Both the position numbers and the translations under genes were made by a program. DNA of 29,567 bases, taken from positions 1-29,567 of the forward strand of contig JBEKUI010000091.1 of the NCBI GenBank assembly GCA_049515175.1, given 5' to 3'. Within the stretch, counting starts at the first letter, position 1. Each line of letters opens with the position of its first letter. The DNA is from JACQNR01 sp049515175 (GTDB lineage: Bacteria; Acidobacteriota; Terriglobia; UBA7540). The notes under the pieces are model-generated. The model worked only from the letters and a program-made list of their open reading frames with translations. It searched no databases and was not told where the DNA came from. Positions 8,092 through 16,674 of the stretch are shown piece by piece.

Positions 8092-9444
8092 ATGGACTTC
8101 GCAAGAAAATCGTTATCTCGAGTGTTGGCTACGGCCGCGCTCGCGCTCTTCTGCGGCTCGAACCTTCTGCTCGCTCAAGTCAGTCCTGACGAAGTTCGCG
8201 GCCCACAACTGAAAGCGCTCGAGAAAACCTATCTGACCCAACTGATCGCCCTCAACCATGAAATCGCGGCAATGAAGTTTCCTTTCCTCTTCATGCCCAG
8301 CCGGTACGTGGGATTGGATCCCAAGGACCAGCAGGGAGCTGACCAGCGCGGGTTGGAGTTCGTGCGCTTTCACGACCGGACGATCCTCAAAATATCCGGC
8401 AACTACAACGCGGCCTTCAATGCCGACCTGCTGACGCAGAATCAGCGCGCCAACCGCGTACTCGACGATATCGTCGTTCCGATCCTGACTGTGCTGCCAA
8501 AGTTTTTCCCCAACCCGACTGACTTCGACGCCTTCGGTTTTGAGGTTTCCTATCACGTTCGCAGGCATTCCCAACGCTATGGCTTCGAGGGAAAGGAAAA
8601 TCTCGTTCTAGTCTTCAACAAGGAAAATGCTTTCGCTTATCCGAAGGTACAAAAGGAATCCCGGAGGCAGGAGATCCTGGGCGCTTCCGAGGTTTATGTA
8701 GATGGAAAGGAATTCGGCTTAGCGCTGGGGGAACGCGACCCCTTCATGGTCGAGGACGTCGCCAAAACGCAGCCCGCCCAGGTCTCAGCGACGGTGGAGA
8801 AGGATCCGACCCCTCTGCCTCAGAAGGAAACACGCTCCTCGAACCAAGCCCCGAGCGTGCGACTGCCGGGGACGGATCAGGAACTACCTCCGGGGCTGCG
8901 TCCGACGCGCGCCGAAGAGACCGTAAATGCCATCAAGAAGAGCAGTCAGAATGCCGGGGCCAGTGCGGTCCGCACCAAGGCCGACGTTGACGCCCTCCAA
9001 GCCAAACTCCAGCCGCAGCTCGATGCGCTGGCGAAGGAAGGCGTGGCGAAGTTTCATTTTGTGGAATATGCCCCTCCTTCCTTCGCGCTTTTCCGTGACC
9101 AGATATACCTGCAACTAACTCTTCGCAACCCTGCACCTTTCGATAAGAGCGCGACATCCATCTACAAACGGGCGGCACAGAGTTTTGACCTTTTCCTCGC
9201 GCCCTTGCTGAAAGACCTCCTTGCCAAGACCCCGGACGCCCAGGAGCTTGCCGGCCTGGACGTTACGGTCCTCGACCAGTTTGCATCTAACACTTCTTCT
9301 TCCGAGGCGCTTGAATACATCTGCCCGTTATCCCCGCTTCGGCAATTCGCGGACTACGCCATCACCAACCAGGATCTGATTAACCAGAGCGTCGTGTTGG
9401 TGAACGGAGTGCGGATTTCGCTGAATCTGCAGCAGGTGGAGTGA
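8092..9444 (+). CDS. Secreted protein of unknown function with an apparent internal duplication
   Basis: A 450-residue protein starting 6 bases after the monoheme cytochrome stop. The ribosome binding site is weak (TAGAGT). A signal peptide is clear (residues 1-29, hydrophobic core 11-20, cleavage near LLLAQ). I do not recognise the family. No heme, metal or catalytic motif is evident. Two halves appear related: residues about 90-158 (start FVRFHD, end FEVSYHV) align with about 331-398 (start FALFRD, end LDVTVLD). Residues about 190-212 (ILGASEVYVDGKEFGLAL) also resemble 429-446 (LINQSVVLVNGVRISLNL). A Pro/Thr-rich linker (about 225-270) separates the halves. Co-transcription with the cytochromes suggests a periplasmic accessory role, but this is inference. 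Confidence 0.8.
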   Translation: MDFARKSLSRVLATAALALFCGSNLLLAQVSPDEVRGPQLKALEKTYLTQLIALNHEIAAMKFPFLFMPSRYVGLDPKDQQGADQRGLEFVRFHDRTILKISGNYNAAFNADLLTQNQRANRVLDDIVVPILTVLPKFFPNPTDFDAFGFEVSYHVRRHSQRYGFEGKENLVLVFNKENAFAYPKVQKESRRQEILGASEVYVDGKEFGLALGERDPFMVEDVAKTQPAQVSATVEKDPTPLPQKETRSSNQAPSVRLPGTDQELPPGLRPTRAEETVNAIKKSSQNAGASAVRTKADVDALQAKLQPQLDALAKEGVAKFHFVEYAPPSFALFRDQIYLQLTLRNPAPFDKSATSIYKRAAQSFDLFLAPLLKDLLAKTPDAQELAGLDVTVLDQFASNTSSSEALEYICPLSPLRQFADYAITNQDLINQSVVLVNGVRISLNLQQVE

Positions 9445-9735
9445 ACCCCGCACCATCTGATTTGAATTCTTTCGACCTCTCCTTTAGCTATTCGCAGAGG
9501 TTTGGGAACAACTTGGGAAAATGACCCGTCGCAAAGCGTGCGGGGGCCCTGACGCCAGTGGGGGAAGCATATGAGGACCAACGTCATGGGATTTCACGAT
9601 CAAATGATTGGTTAGGGATTCTCGGCCGACACTCTCGTCCGTCTCGCCTGATCGGCCTCCTGACGGTCGCCCACTAGCCAGATGCGTAATTACAGCTTCG
9701 GTGTCGCAGCGAGATAAGCCGCTGCGGTGAGATTC
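9445..9735. other. Intergenic region between convergent transcription units
   Basis: About 290 bases with no credible gene. ACCTCT (near 9474) and AGAGGT (near 9495) could form a weak hairpin after the respiratory operon, but no T-run follows, so it is not called as a terminator. The stronger hairpin at 9705-9726 is listed separately. Confidence 0.6.
9705..9726. repeat. Perfect 7-bp stem hairpin (CGCAGCG/CGCTGCG)
   Basis: CGCAGCG (9705-9711) and CGCTGCG (9720-9726) are exact inverted copies around the loop AGATAAGC. It lies 9 bases beyond the stop of the 69-codon minus-strand ORF and could help end its transcript, although no T-run follows. Bases 9705-9722 match 24748-24765 at 16 of 18 positions. 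Confidence 0.55.
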
Positions 9736-9945
9736 CTATCCTCTCGCCCAGACTCTCTCCACGTTCAAGCCCGCACCGGGGGCGGACCACTGGGCGTTGC
9801 GTTCCCCGCGCAGTCGGACGACTTCCGCCACGGCTTCGCCGGGAGCTTTCAGTTCAAAGCTGAACTCGCGGCGTTCGGCACCCTGCGCGGCGGCAATGGG
9901 TGGCGCGAGTGCCAGCAGCGCAAGCAGGCAGTGAGCGTGACGCAT
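9736..9945 (-). CDS. Small secreted protein of unknown function (69 residues)
   Basis: The minus-strand ATG at 9945 has a near-ideal ribosome binding site (GGAGGG, 9957-9952) 6 bases upstream. The product begins with a good signal peptide (MRHAHCLLALLALAPPIAAAQG, cleavage near AAA-QG), leaving a mature chain of only about 48 residues rich in Glu, Arg and Val. No family is recognised. It may be a true small periplasmic protein or the remaining front end of a longer gene: the mature start looks like the first strands of a beta-sandwich that then stops. It lies just downstream of the TonB receptor gene and its likely terminator, on the same strand. Confidence 0.55.
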   Translation of the reverse strand: MRHAHCLLALLALAPPIAAAQGAERREFSFELKAPGEAVAEVVRLRGERNAQWSAPGAGLNVERVWARG

Positions 9946-9959
9946 CGGAAACCCTCCGG

Positions 9960-9997
9960 AAAAAGGAATGGCCCCCGGGGAGTTTCCCCCGAGGGCC
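9960..9997 (-). terminator. Candidate Rho-independent terminator of the TonB receptor gene
   Basis: Bases 9970-9997 form a GC-rich hairpin: arm GGCCC-C-CGGGG pairs with CCCCG-A-GGGCC with one mismatch and a short AGTTTC loop. Read on the minus strand it is followed after 5 bases by TTTTT (9964-9960). It starts 22 bases after the receptor stop codon. Confidence 0.7.
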
Positions 9998-10018
9998 AAG
10001 GTTTGACATGCCACCGAC

Positions 10019-13000
10019 TCAGAAGTAGAACTTCAGTGCGAGTTGAATCTGACGTGGCGCGAGAGCATAGGTCGCGAACCCGTACCGCGAACTGGACAGG
10101 TCCACGGGGCTGGTGCAGTAAGCACAGCTCGGAGTGAAATTCGTATGATTCGGCAGGTTGAAGAACTCCGCCCGGAATTCCGCGCGGCCCCTCTCTTTGA
10201 TCGGGAACCGCTTCAGCAGGGAGATATCCCAGACTTGGAAGCCAGGCCCCAGCACGATGTTCCGGCCCGCATTGCCGAACGAACCTAGCGCAGGGTCCGT
10301 GAAGGCGCAAGTGTTAAAGAACGTTCCGGGTACACAAGGCTTTCCATTGGGGTTTTGGCCGGGCACCAGATCGGGCCGCTGCCCTCCCGTGGAGTTCGAA
10401 AAGTTCCCATTGCCGTCCGTGATGGTGAACCAGTTGCCCGTCGAAAGCGTGGTGACTCCGGAAAGCTGCCAGCCGCCAATCACCTGATTGAGCGGGCCGC
10501 TCACGCCGCTCCCGAAGTGCTTGCCGCGTCCGAAGGGCAACTCCACGATGTACCCCAGGACGAAGCGCTGGCGAATGTCGAAATCGGAGTTGCCGCGTTC
10601 CCAACCCGGATCCGCCCGGAAGAACCGGGGGCCGCTGTTGTTACTCGATCCCAAGTTGGCCGCCGATTCATTGTCAATGGAGTGGCTCCACGTATAGCTT
10701 GCAAGAAGCGAGAACCCGTTCGAGAAGCGTTTCTCGGCGCGCGCCTGGAGGGAGTTATAAATTGAATTCCCCATGGAGTTGAAGACGCTGATTCCTGAGT
10801 CGATGATGGGATCAGGCCGGCGGGGAGCATAAGCGGCGGTCGAGTCGGGCGTCGGGGTGGGTTGATTGCCGTCGAAGAACGTGTAGAGCTTAGTCCCCTT
10901 CGAACCACCGTAGCCGATCTCTACCATGGTGTTATGCGGCAACTCGTATTGCGTCGAGAAGTGCCACTGTTGCATGTAGGGAGTCCGAATGTTGTTGGCC
11001 AACTCCAGGAGCTGCGGCGTGTTCGGGTCGACCAACGAACTGGCTGGGAATCCGTCCGCAAAGTGGCTGAGCCCCAGAATACTGCAATCCAGTTCTCCCG
11101 CCCCCGGGTTCGCCGAGGGGGCTCCGCAGGGGGTGTTGAAGTTCTGGCTTACAAAGAACGGTGGATTGAAAGCCGGGCTGGGATTCGACCAGGGGCCTGA
11201 CTCGTAACCCGCGTAAAAGATCCCATAGCCGCCCCGCAGGACCAGTTTATCCCTGACCTTGTAAGCAAACCCTATGCGCGGAGCGATGTTATTGGCATCC
11301 ACCGGCACCAGCCCGCGGCTGGCGGTGGCGCTGATAGGGACCAGCGCGGCGATGGTGGGCGTCAATTGCGCGGTCTGCCCCTTCGGGACGTAGAGCGTCT
11401 GCGTGGCCAGGTCGTAGCTTCCCTGCGCGTTGTACTTCTCCTTGACCGTCGTGAAGAGCTCGTATCGCACGCCCAGGTTCAAGGTGAGTCGCGAACTCAC
11501 CCTGAAATCATCCTGCATGTAAAACGCGTAGTCCGGCCGCACGTAGTCCACGTTGTGAAGATTGGTGATGTAACCGCTGCTGGAAAGGCCGGCGAGGAAC
11601 GAGGCGTAACCAGAGCCGCCGCTGCCCGGAGCGCCGGCGTTGTCCGTAAAGGTCGGATCAAAGCCGAGCTGCCCGCGCGGCGAGGCCGGCTGGAAGATCG
11701 TGAACTCTTCATGCTTGAACTCAGCCCCGAACTTCAGCGAATGCCCACCGCGAATCCACGTCAGGTTGTCGTTGAGGCTGAACGTGTTCTGAATTTCCAG
11801 CGAAGGGAGGTACGTCGGGTCGCCGATCCCGTCCACATCCGAAAAATCGAACTCTGGCATCCCGCCGTTTAGCGGGGCAAAAGGCACGCCCGGAATCCCC
11901 AGGTCGGCAGAAACGTTCTTGTTGTAGTTGAACTGGTAGCGGTGCGAATTGATGCGGTTGTACCCGAAGCGGAATTCGTTCACCACGTGGGGATTCAAAA
12001 TATGCGTCTCGCTCAACGCGGCGCCGAGGTAGAAGTTCACTTCGTTGCCGGTAAAAAAGTCGGCTCCGTTACCACCCGTTGCCTGGAAGACGGAGGGGAT
12101 GACACTCGGCTGTTTCTCATAGCTGACCCGAGCGAAGGAAGTGTCCTTGTCGGAGAACTTTTGGTCCACACGGACATCGAAGTTATTCCGGTCCTGGGTC
12201 CGCTTGGGGGTGGCCAGGAAGTTGTACCCTGCCCCTGAAACGTTGGGCGACGGCCACAGATCCGTAAGCTTCACTGCCAGCGAATCCCTCGCCAGAGTCG
12301 GGATGACGTTCAGTGGGTTCCCAGATTCGTCGTAGCCAAAAGGCACCCCGCACTGTCCGGTCGGCGTGTCGGCGCCCGTCTGCGCTTGCCGCACGTCGAA
12401 AATCTCCCCGGCGTACGTCATCTGACCATTGCAGTCCAGCACGCCGGTGGGAGAGCTCATGTCCAGGAGGGATGAGAAATCTCCGCCGCGTTCTTCCGGC
12501 GTGGGCACCGTCGCCGTCAGGGTGCGCGCCTGGCGGACCCGAAGACCTTCGTAGTCGAAGAAGAAAAAGGTTCGGTTGCGCCCGTCGTAGAGTTTGCCCA
12601 GCCGGACGGGCCCGCCGATCGTGCCGCCGAATTGGTTTTGTTGATAAGCACCGCGGTCGGCCTCAAAAAAGTTGCGCGCATCCAGCTTGTCGTTACGAAG
12701 GAACTCGTAAACATCCCCGTGATACTCGTTGGTGCCGGACTTGATGGTGGCGTTCAGAATCGCGCCGTTGCCGCGCCCGAATTCCGCGCTGTAGGCGTTG
12801 GTCTGGACCTTGAATTCCTGCAAGGCATCCACCGAGGGCTGGACCACGTAACTGGTCCCATTCAGCAAGTCGGTTAGGTTGGAATTGTTGTCGACGCCAT
12901 CGAGCAGGAAGTTGTTCTGGTAGGAGCGCCCGCCATTGGAAGAGAACCCATAGCTACCTTCGTTGCGCGCGCCCGGCTCAGTCGGCGCCACGCCGGCACT

Positions 13001-13528
13001 GAGCAACGCCAACTGGGCAAAGTTGCGACCATTCAAGGGCAGGTCGACCATGCGGCGGGTGCTAACTACTTGGCCCAGTTCGGAAGTTTGCGTCTCCAGC
13101 AGCGGACTGGATCCATGCACCTCGACCGTCTGAACCATCTGGCCCACTTCTAGAGTGACGTTCACCTCCGCATGCTCCTGGACCTGTAGCTCGATTGGGC
13201 CTGCCACGGTGGTCTTAAAGCCCTCCTTCTCGATCTTGACGTTGTAATGGCCGATACGCAGCGGACTCGCAACATAGTCCCCTGAGGGGTTAGTCGTCGT
13301 TGAAAAGGTGTTGCCCCTATCCACGTCGGTGACGGTGACTTTGGCTTGCGGAATGACGGCCCCGGTTGCGTCTTTCACCGTTCCCACAATGCTGCCGGTA
13401 TCTTTCTGCGCCCACGCCGCGAGCGGCAGGGTGACGCAGAACAGGAGTGCGGCTAGGAGCGGCAGTCCGCGCCGCAGGCCGTCCTTCTTGCTCTCTCGCA
13501 AATGCGATCCTGATAAACCCACGCCCAT
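10019..13528 (-). CDS. Oar-like TonB-dependent outer-membrane receptor with N-terminal carboxypeptidase-regulatory-like domain
   Basis: A 1,169-residue protein. ATG 13528 is chosen because GGAGGAG lies 5 bases upstream; the frame extends to 13597 but adds no leader. The signal peptide covers about 1-41 (cleavage after LAAWA). Residues about 45-130 form the carboxypeptidase-regulatory-like beta-sandwich (start GSIVGTVKDATGAVIPQAKV). A TonB plug follows, with the LPLNGRNFAQLALLSAG segment and a LLDGVDNN motif. The remaining 900 or so residues are a long, Tyr/Asn/Gly-rich barrel ending in Phe-Tyr-Phe. This architecture is hugely expanded in Acidobacteriota, where such receptors are thought to import carbohydrates or other large substrates. 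The substrate here is unknown. It is oriented opposite to both flanking gene blocks, so it is probably its own transcription unit. Confidence 0.93.
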   Translation of the reverse strand: MGVGLSGSHLRESKKDGLRRGLPLLAALLFCVTLPLAAWAQKDTGSIVGTVKDATGAVIPQAKVTVTDVDRGNTFSTTTNPSGDYVASPLRIGHYNVKIEKEGFKTTVAGPIELQVQEHAEVNVTLEVGQMVQTVEVHGSSPLLETQTSELGQVVSTRRMVDLPLNGRNFAQLALLSAGVAPTEPGARNEGSYGFSSNGGRSYQNNFLLDGVDNNSNLTDLLNGTSYVVQPSVDALQEFKVQTNAYSAEFGRGNGAILNATIKSGTNEYHGDVYEFLRNDKLDARNFFEADRGAYQQNQFGGTIGGPVRLGKLYDGRNRTFFFFDYEGLRVRQARTLTATVPTPEERGGDFSSLLDMSSPTGVLDCNGQMTYAGEIFDVRQAQTGADTPTGQCGVPFGYDESGNPLNVIPTLARDSLAVKLTDLWPSPNVSGAGYNFLATPKRTQDRNNFDVRVDQKFSDKDTSFARVSYEKQPSVIPSVFQATGGNGADFFTGNEVNFYLGAALSETHILNPHVVNEFRFGYNRINSHRYQFNYNKNVSADLGIPGVPFAPLNGGMPEFDFSDVDGIGDPTYLPSLEIQNTFSLNDNLTWIRGGHSLKFGAEFKHEEFTIFQPASPRGQLGFDPTFTDNAGAPGSGGSGYASFLAGLSSSGYITNLHNVDYVRPDYAFYMQDDFRVSSRLTLNLGVRYELFTTVKEKYNAQGSYDLATQTLYVPKGQTAQLTPTIAALVPISATASRGLVPVDANNIAPRIGFAYKVRDKLVLRGGYGIFYAGYESGPWSNPSPAFNPPFFVSQNFNTPCGAPSANPGAGELDCSILGLSHFADGFPASSLVDPNTPQLLELANNIRTPYMQQWHFSTQYELPHNTMVEIGYGGSKGTKLYTFFDGNQPTPTPDSTAAYAPRRPDPIIDSGISVFNSMGNSIYNSLQARAEKRFSNGFSLLASYTWSHSIDNESAANLGSSNNSGPRFFRADPGWERGNSDFDIRQRFVLGYIVELPFGRGKHFGSGVSGPLNQVIGGWQLSGVTTLSTGNWFTITDGNGNFSNSTGGQRPDLVPGQNPNGKPCVPGTFFNTCAFTDPALGSFGNAGRNIVLGPGFQVWDISLLKRFPIKERGRAEFRAEFFNLPNHTNFTPSCAYCTSPVDLSSSRYGFATYALAPRQIQLALKFYF

Positions 13529-13721
13529 ATTCTCCTCCTTGGTGTCTAGGCCCACCGACGCGGTCAACAAGCAGCCGGGAAGAAGAGCGAGAACCACTCG
13601 TCCGGCATGCCAGTGACTTGCCGACTACTCCTGGCTGCCTGAGGCGCCCGTCTCACCGACAGGCATGGATGTCGCCCTCTCTCCCAGATAAGTGCGCAAA
13701 GGATTCCCCACCTCACCGCCT

Positions 13722-13843
13722 CCCCCACTCTTCTTTGGGACTATCAGGGAAGTATGAAGCGTGTCGGAAGAGTGGATGCTACGGGGGGAGCCAGGAGTTG
13801 CCCCCACTCTTGCTTTGGGATTATCAGGGAAGGATGAAGCGTG
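13722..13843. repeat. Two-copy imperfect direct repeat, about 42 bp each
   Basis: Copy A (13722-13763) and copy B (13801-13843) both start CCCCCACTCTT and end GATGAAGCGTG or TATGAAGCGTG. They differ at three substitutions or so and one inserted base. The spacer is about 37 bases. There are only two copies and the spacing is not that of a CRISPR. It may be a dispersed intergenic element that duplicated locally. Confidence 0.75.
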
Positions 13844-14104
13844 GGTAATTCCCTCATTAACAGGTGAAGAATCTTCGGCTCCACATGGCCTACTGAGAGA
13901 ACCGCGGTCGCCGGGCAGGCACTTGGCAGCTTGCCATCGACCGTAAGACCTGTCCTGGCCAGTCAATTTGTTCGACTCCATGCGAGTCCGTGCCGCCGTT
14001 ACAATTCGACCCAAAACCCTTGACGGACATTTTTTACTATTTCGCAAGTTAGAAGTCAAGAGAGATTTGTGCAAGAATGTAAGTAATCTCTCTCAATCAG
14101 AAAC

Positions 14105-14156
14105 CCAGGGTGCCCCAATGCTTTTCTGTTGTCACGCGGGTGGGCACGAAACCTGG
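14105..14156. repeat. Imperfect inverted repeat (CCAGG..GTGCCC / GGGCAC..CCTGG)
   Basis: CCAGG (14105-14109) followed by GTGCCC pairs with GGGCAC followed by CCTGG (14152-14156). The right arm carries four extra bases (GAAA-like bulge) and the loop is about 25 bases. It resembles hairpin-type intergenic repeats with GGTGCCCC/GGGTGGGCAC arms that I recall from acidobacterial genomes; that match is from memory. Confidence 0.4.
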
Positions 14157-14262
14157 CTCTCCACACGCTGATTAACGGTCTCTGATCGGGGCACTGTGAT
14201 CGCTTTGGACCAATGCTCCAGTACTTGCCATTTTGACAAACTAACATTAAAGTATCTTTTTG

Positions 14263-14291
14263 TTGATTTCGATTGCGCCCTTTGATATAAG
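14263..14291 (+). promoter_or_regulatory. Candidate sigma-70 promoter of the sugar/aminotransferase cluster
   Basis: TTGATT (14263-14268) and TATAAG (14286-14291) are separated by exactly 17 bases in an AT-rich island of an otherwise GC-rich sequence. The predicted start near 14298 would give a leader of about 165 bases before ATG 14465. The leader contains a perfect 14-bp palindrome (GCCGGCTAGCCGGC, near 14366) and an inverted repeat GCGCCAT/ATGGCGC (14394-14400 and 14408-14414), which could be operator or structured RNA. Confidence 0.5.
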
Positions 14292-14464
14292 CACGAGTAT
14301 CCAGCCGAGGACGGATGCGAGGCTTCTGGGCGCCTGATTTTCGGCACCCGAATTGGGAAGGCCGGGCCGGCTAGCCGGCGGGGCTCGCCAACGGCGCCAT
14401 CCCGGTTATGGCGCGAGTATCCTGGCGTCAGTTCAAGGCAAGAATTCCGAGTGGGAGAAAGCTG

Positions 14465-15284
14465 ATGAATAGAGTCGGAGTCGGGGTAGTCGGTACGGGT
14501 GCTTACGGCGAAGTGCACGCCCGGGTTTACGCCGATTGCCGCGCTGAAGGCGGGAAAACACATCCTCCTGGAAAAACCCATGGCTCAGACCACGCGCGAG
14601 TGCCGGGCGATCCTGGCGGCACGGAACCGCAGCCGGCGCAAGCTCATGGTGAATTATCACAATCGCTGGTATCCCGCTTTTTCGGCGGCGCGCGAGGCCA
14701 TCGCCGCGGGCAAGATCGGCAAGCCGGTCTGCGCCAACTTCGTCCTCTCGGACACGATTTCCTGGGTGGAAGGAAACATGACCTGGGCCGAGCACAGCGG
14801 GCCGGAATGGTTCCTGATGTCCCACATTGCCGACCTCGCCTGCTGGATGCTTCAGGACCGGGCGCGTCAGGTGTTCGCCCTGGCCGCGGAAGGCCTGTTG
14901 AAGAGCAAGGGATTCAAGACCAAAGATGTGGTCAAGGCCACTATGGAGATGTGCCGGGGCGCGATCGTCCACTTCGAATCCTCCTGGATTCTCTCCCGCA
15001 ATTGGCGGAACCCCGTCAACGATATGTGGCTCTCGGTGCAGGGTGAAACGGGCCGCATCGATATCGTCGCCGACTACGAGAGCATCACGGTGACATCGGA
15101 CAAATATCAGACGCCTTTCGTCCTGCTGAACCTGACTGAAGAGCCGCCCATTCTCGACTTCATCACCTGCGTCATCGAGGATAAGCCGGTGCCGGTCACG
15201 GGCGAGGAGGGTCTGTTGGCGACCAGCGCCATCGAGGCGGTGGTCAAGTCGTACCGGACTCACCGCGTCGTTCGTCTCAATTAG
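14465..15284 (+). pseudogene. Gfo/Idh/MocA-family dehydrogenase broken by an internal deletion and frameshift
   Basis: From ATG 14465 (GGGAG upstream) the frame encodes a normal family start: VGVGVVGTGAYGEVHARVY, the GxGxxG nucleotide-binding strand and helix. Near 14527-14540 the homology jumps to another frame, which continues TPIAALKAGKHILLEKPMA and runs to the stop at 15284. Compared with the paralogue at 16671-17720, about 54 residues (paralogue 27-80, the rest of the Rossmann fold including the ATPDxAH motif) are missing, with a net shift of one frame. The downstream part is well conserved, including EKPMA and the NYHNRWYPAF segment. A start at GTG 14499 would give 261 residues without the dinucleotide-binding loop, so an active NAD(P)-dependent enzyme is unlikely. 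An assembly error is the main alternative to a real deletion. Confidence 0.8.
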
Positions 15285-15336
15285 TGTCCCGCACGCAGAA
15301 TCACGAGGGCGGAGAAACCGAGAGGGAGAAAGTTCC

Positions 15337-16674
15337 ATGTGGAGCTGGAAGGAATACCCGAAATCGCAGGCGATGTATGAGGACGCCAAGAGCGTTTTTG
15401 CGATGGGCGTGGGCTCTCAGGTGCAGAGTTTCAGTCGACCCCATCCACTCTACATGACGCACGGCCATGGCAGCAGGCTCTTTGACGTCGACGGCAATGA
15501 GTTCATCGACTATTTGCTGAATTACGGCCCTCTCATCTTGGGCCACAGTCCGAAAGTTTTGCACGATGCCGTGCGCGACCAGCTCGAAAAAGGCAGCGCC
15601 TTCGGTGAGCCTCACCCCCTCCAGGTTGAAGTCTCCCGGCTGCTGATCGACGCGGTCCCCTCCTTCGAAGTCGTGAACTTCAACAACACGGGCTCGGAGG
15701 CCGTGCAGGCGGTTTTGCGCCTGGCGCGCGCGGTGACGGGGCGCACGAAGTTCATCAAGTTCGAGGGCCACTACCATGGCTGGATGGACAACGTCTTCTT
15801 CAGTTTTCACCCCGACCAGGGCGAGGATTTCGGGACGCGCGAGAATCCCAAGCCGGTGATTCACAATTACAGCAAGGGCATGGCGCCGAACGTCCTTGAC
15901 AACGCCGTGGCGCTTCCCTGGAACAACCTCGAATACGTCCGGAAGGCGTTCCAGTCGCACCCCAAAGAGATCGCGGCCATCCTCACCGAGCCCATCATGA
16001 GCAACTGCGGTATCATCATGCCGCGCCCGGGATATCTGGAGGGCCTGCGCCAACTCGCCACTGAATACGGCGCGATGCTCATCTTTGATGAAACCATCAC
16101 CGGGCTGCGCGGCGCGCTGGGCGGGGCGCAGGAAATGCTGGGCGTCATCCCGGACATCACTTGCGGATTCAAAGCGCTGGGTGGCGGCTTCCCGATCTTC
16201 GCCTACGGCGCCAGCCGCGAAATCATGCAAGTGGTTTCCCGCCGCCAAGCAGTCCACGCCGGCACCTTCAACGGCAACGCCATCGGCTGCGCCGCTGCCA
16301 AGGCGGTCCTCACGGAATTGAAAAAGGACAACTGCGCCATCCTTCGCCGCATCAACGACCTCGGCAAGCACATGATGAGTGAAATCGGCCGGATGGCGGA
16401 GAAGCACAAGATAACCGTGCGCATCCAGGGGCCGGGGTCGGTGTTCTGCGTCTCTTTCCACGACCACGAAATCTGGGATATGCGCGACGCGTTCGATCAG
16501 GAAAAGGAAACCTACTTTGTCTTCCGGCAACTGCTGCAGGACCACGGCATCCACATCTTCCCCACCGAGAAGGGGTTGTGGTATCTCTCTGCGGCGCACA
16601 CGGACGAGGACATCCGCCGGACCTTGGCGACCGTTGACAAGGTTTTTGGGATCATGAAAGGCACGAGCTTATGA
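15337..16674 (+). CDS. Class-III PLP-dependent aminotransferase (glutamate-1-semialdehyde aminomutase-like)
   Basis: A 445-residue protein at ATG 15337 with GAGGGAG about 10 bases upstream. Family motifs are intact: NTGSEAVQAVLRLAR (117-131) for the cofactor phosphate, HYHGW (145-149), FDETITGLR (250-258) with Asp251 for the pyridine nitrogen, and Lys279 in GFKALGGGFPIFAYGAS as the Schiff-base lysine. The fold type is the same as HemL, but the position between two Gfo/Idh/MocA genes and a zinc dehydrogenase argues for a role in sugar or cyclitol chemistry, not heme synthesis: for example, transfer of an amino group to or from a keto-sugar made by a neighbouring dehydrogenase. That role is inference. 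Its stop overlaps the start of the next gene (ATGA). Confidence 0.88.
   Translation: MWSWKEYPKSQAMYEDAKSVFAMGVGSQVQSFSRPHPLYMTHGHGSRLFDVDGNEFIDYLLNYGPLILGHSPKVLHDAVRDQLEKGSAFGEPHPLQVEVSRLLIDAVPSFEVVNFNNTGSEAVQAVLRLARAVTGRTKFIKFEGHYHGWMDNVFFSFHPDQGEDFGTRENPKPVIHNYSKGMAPNVLDNAVALPWNNLEYVRKAFQSHPKEIAAILTEPIMSNCGIIMPRPGYLEGLRQLATEYGAMLIFDETITGLRGALGGAQEMLGVIPDITCGFKALGGGFPIFAYGASREIMQVVSRRQAVHAGTFNGNAIGCAAAKAVLTELKKDNCAILRRINDLGKHMMSEIGRMAEKHKITVRIQGPGSVFCVSFHDHEIWDMRDAFDQEKETYFVFRQLLQDHGIHIFPTEKGLWYLSAAHTDEDIRRTLATVDKVFGIMKGTSL

Larger units (their letters stand above)
13529..14464. other. Long non-coding region (about 0.9 kb) between divergent genes
   Basis: No convincing gene lies here. Open frames in this stretch (for example 13625-14074 minus and 13761-13946 plus) have no ribosome binding site or protein-like composition and cross the direct repeat. 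It holds a 42-bp imperfect direct repeat (13722-13843), an inverted-repeat element (14105-14156), a candidate promoter (14263-14291) and structured leader DNA (14366-14414). It must also contain the promoter of the TonB receptor gene, which I could not place. Confidence 0.65.

Noticed and set aside
13722..13843. Possible CRISPR array
   Set aside because: Only two imperfect units with one spacer and no cas genes nearby.
13625..14074. 149-codon minus-strand frame in the gene desert
   Set aside because: It crosses both copies of the direct repeat, has no ribosome binding site and a non-protein-like composition.
14408..15046. 212-codon frame through the Gfo/Idh/MocA pseudogene
   Set aside because: Only the first 20 or so residues after 14465 are homologous to the family; beyond the junction it is out of frame with the conserved sequence.
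15337..16674. Glutamate-1-semialdehyde aminomutase (hemL) of heme synthesis
   Set aside because: The fold and PLP motifs match, but the neighbours are sugar dehydrogenases and no tetrapyrrole genes are present.
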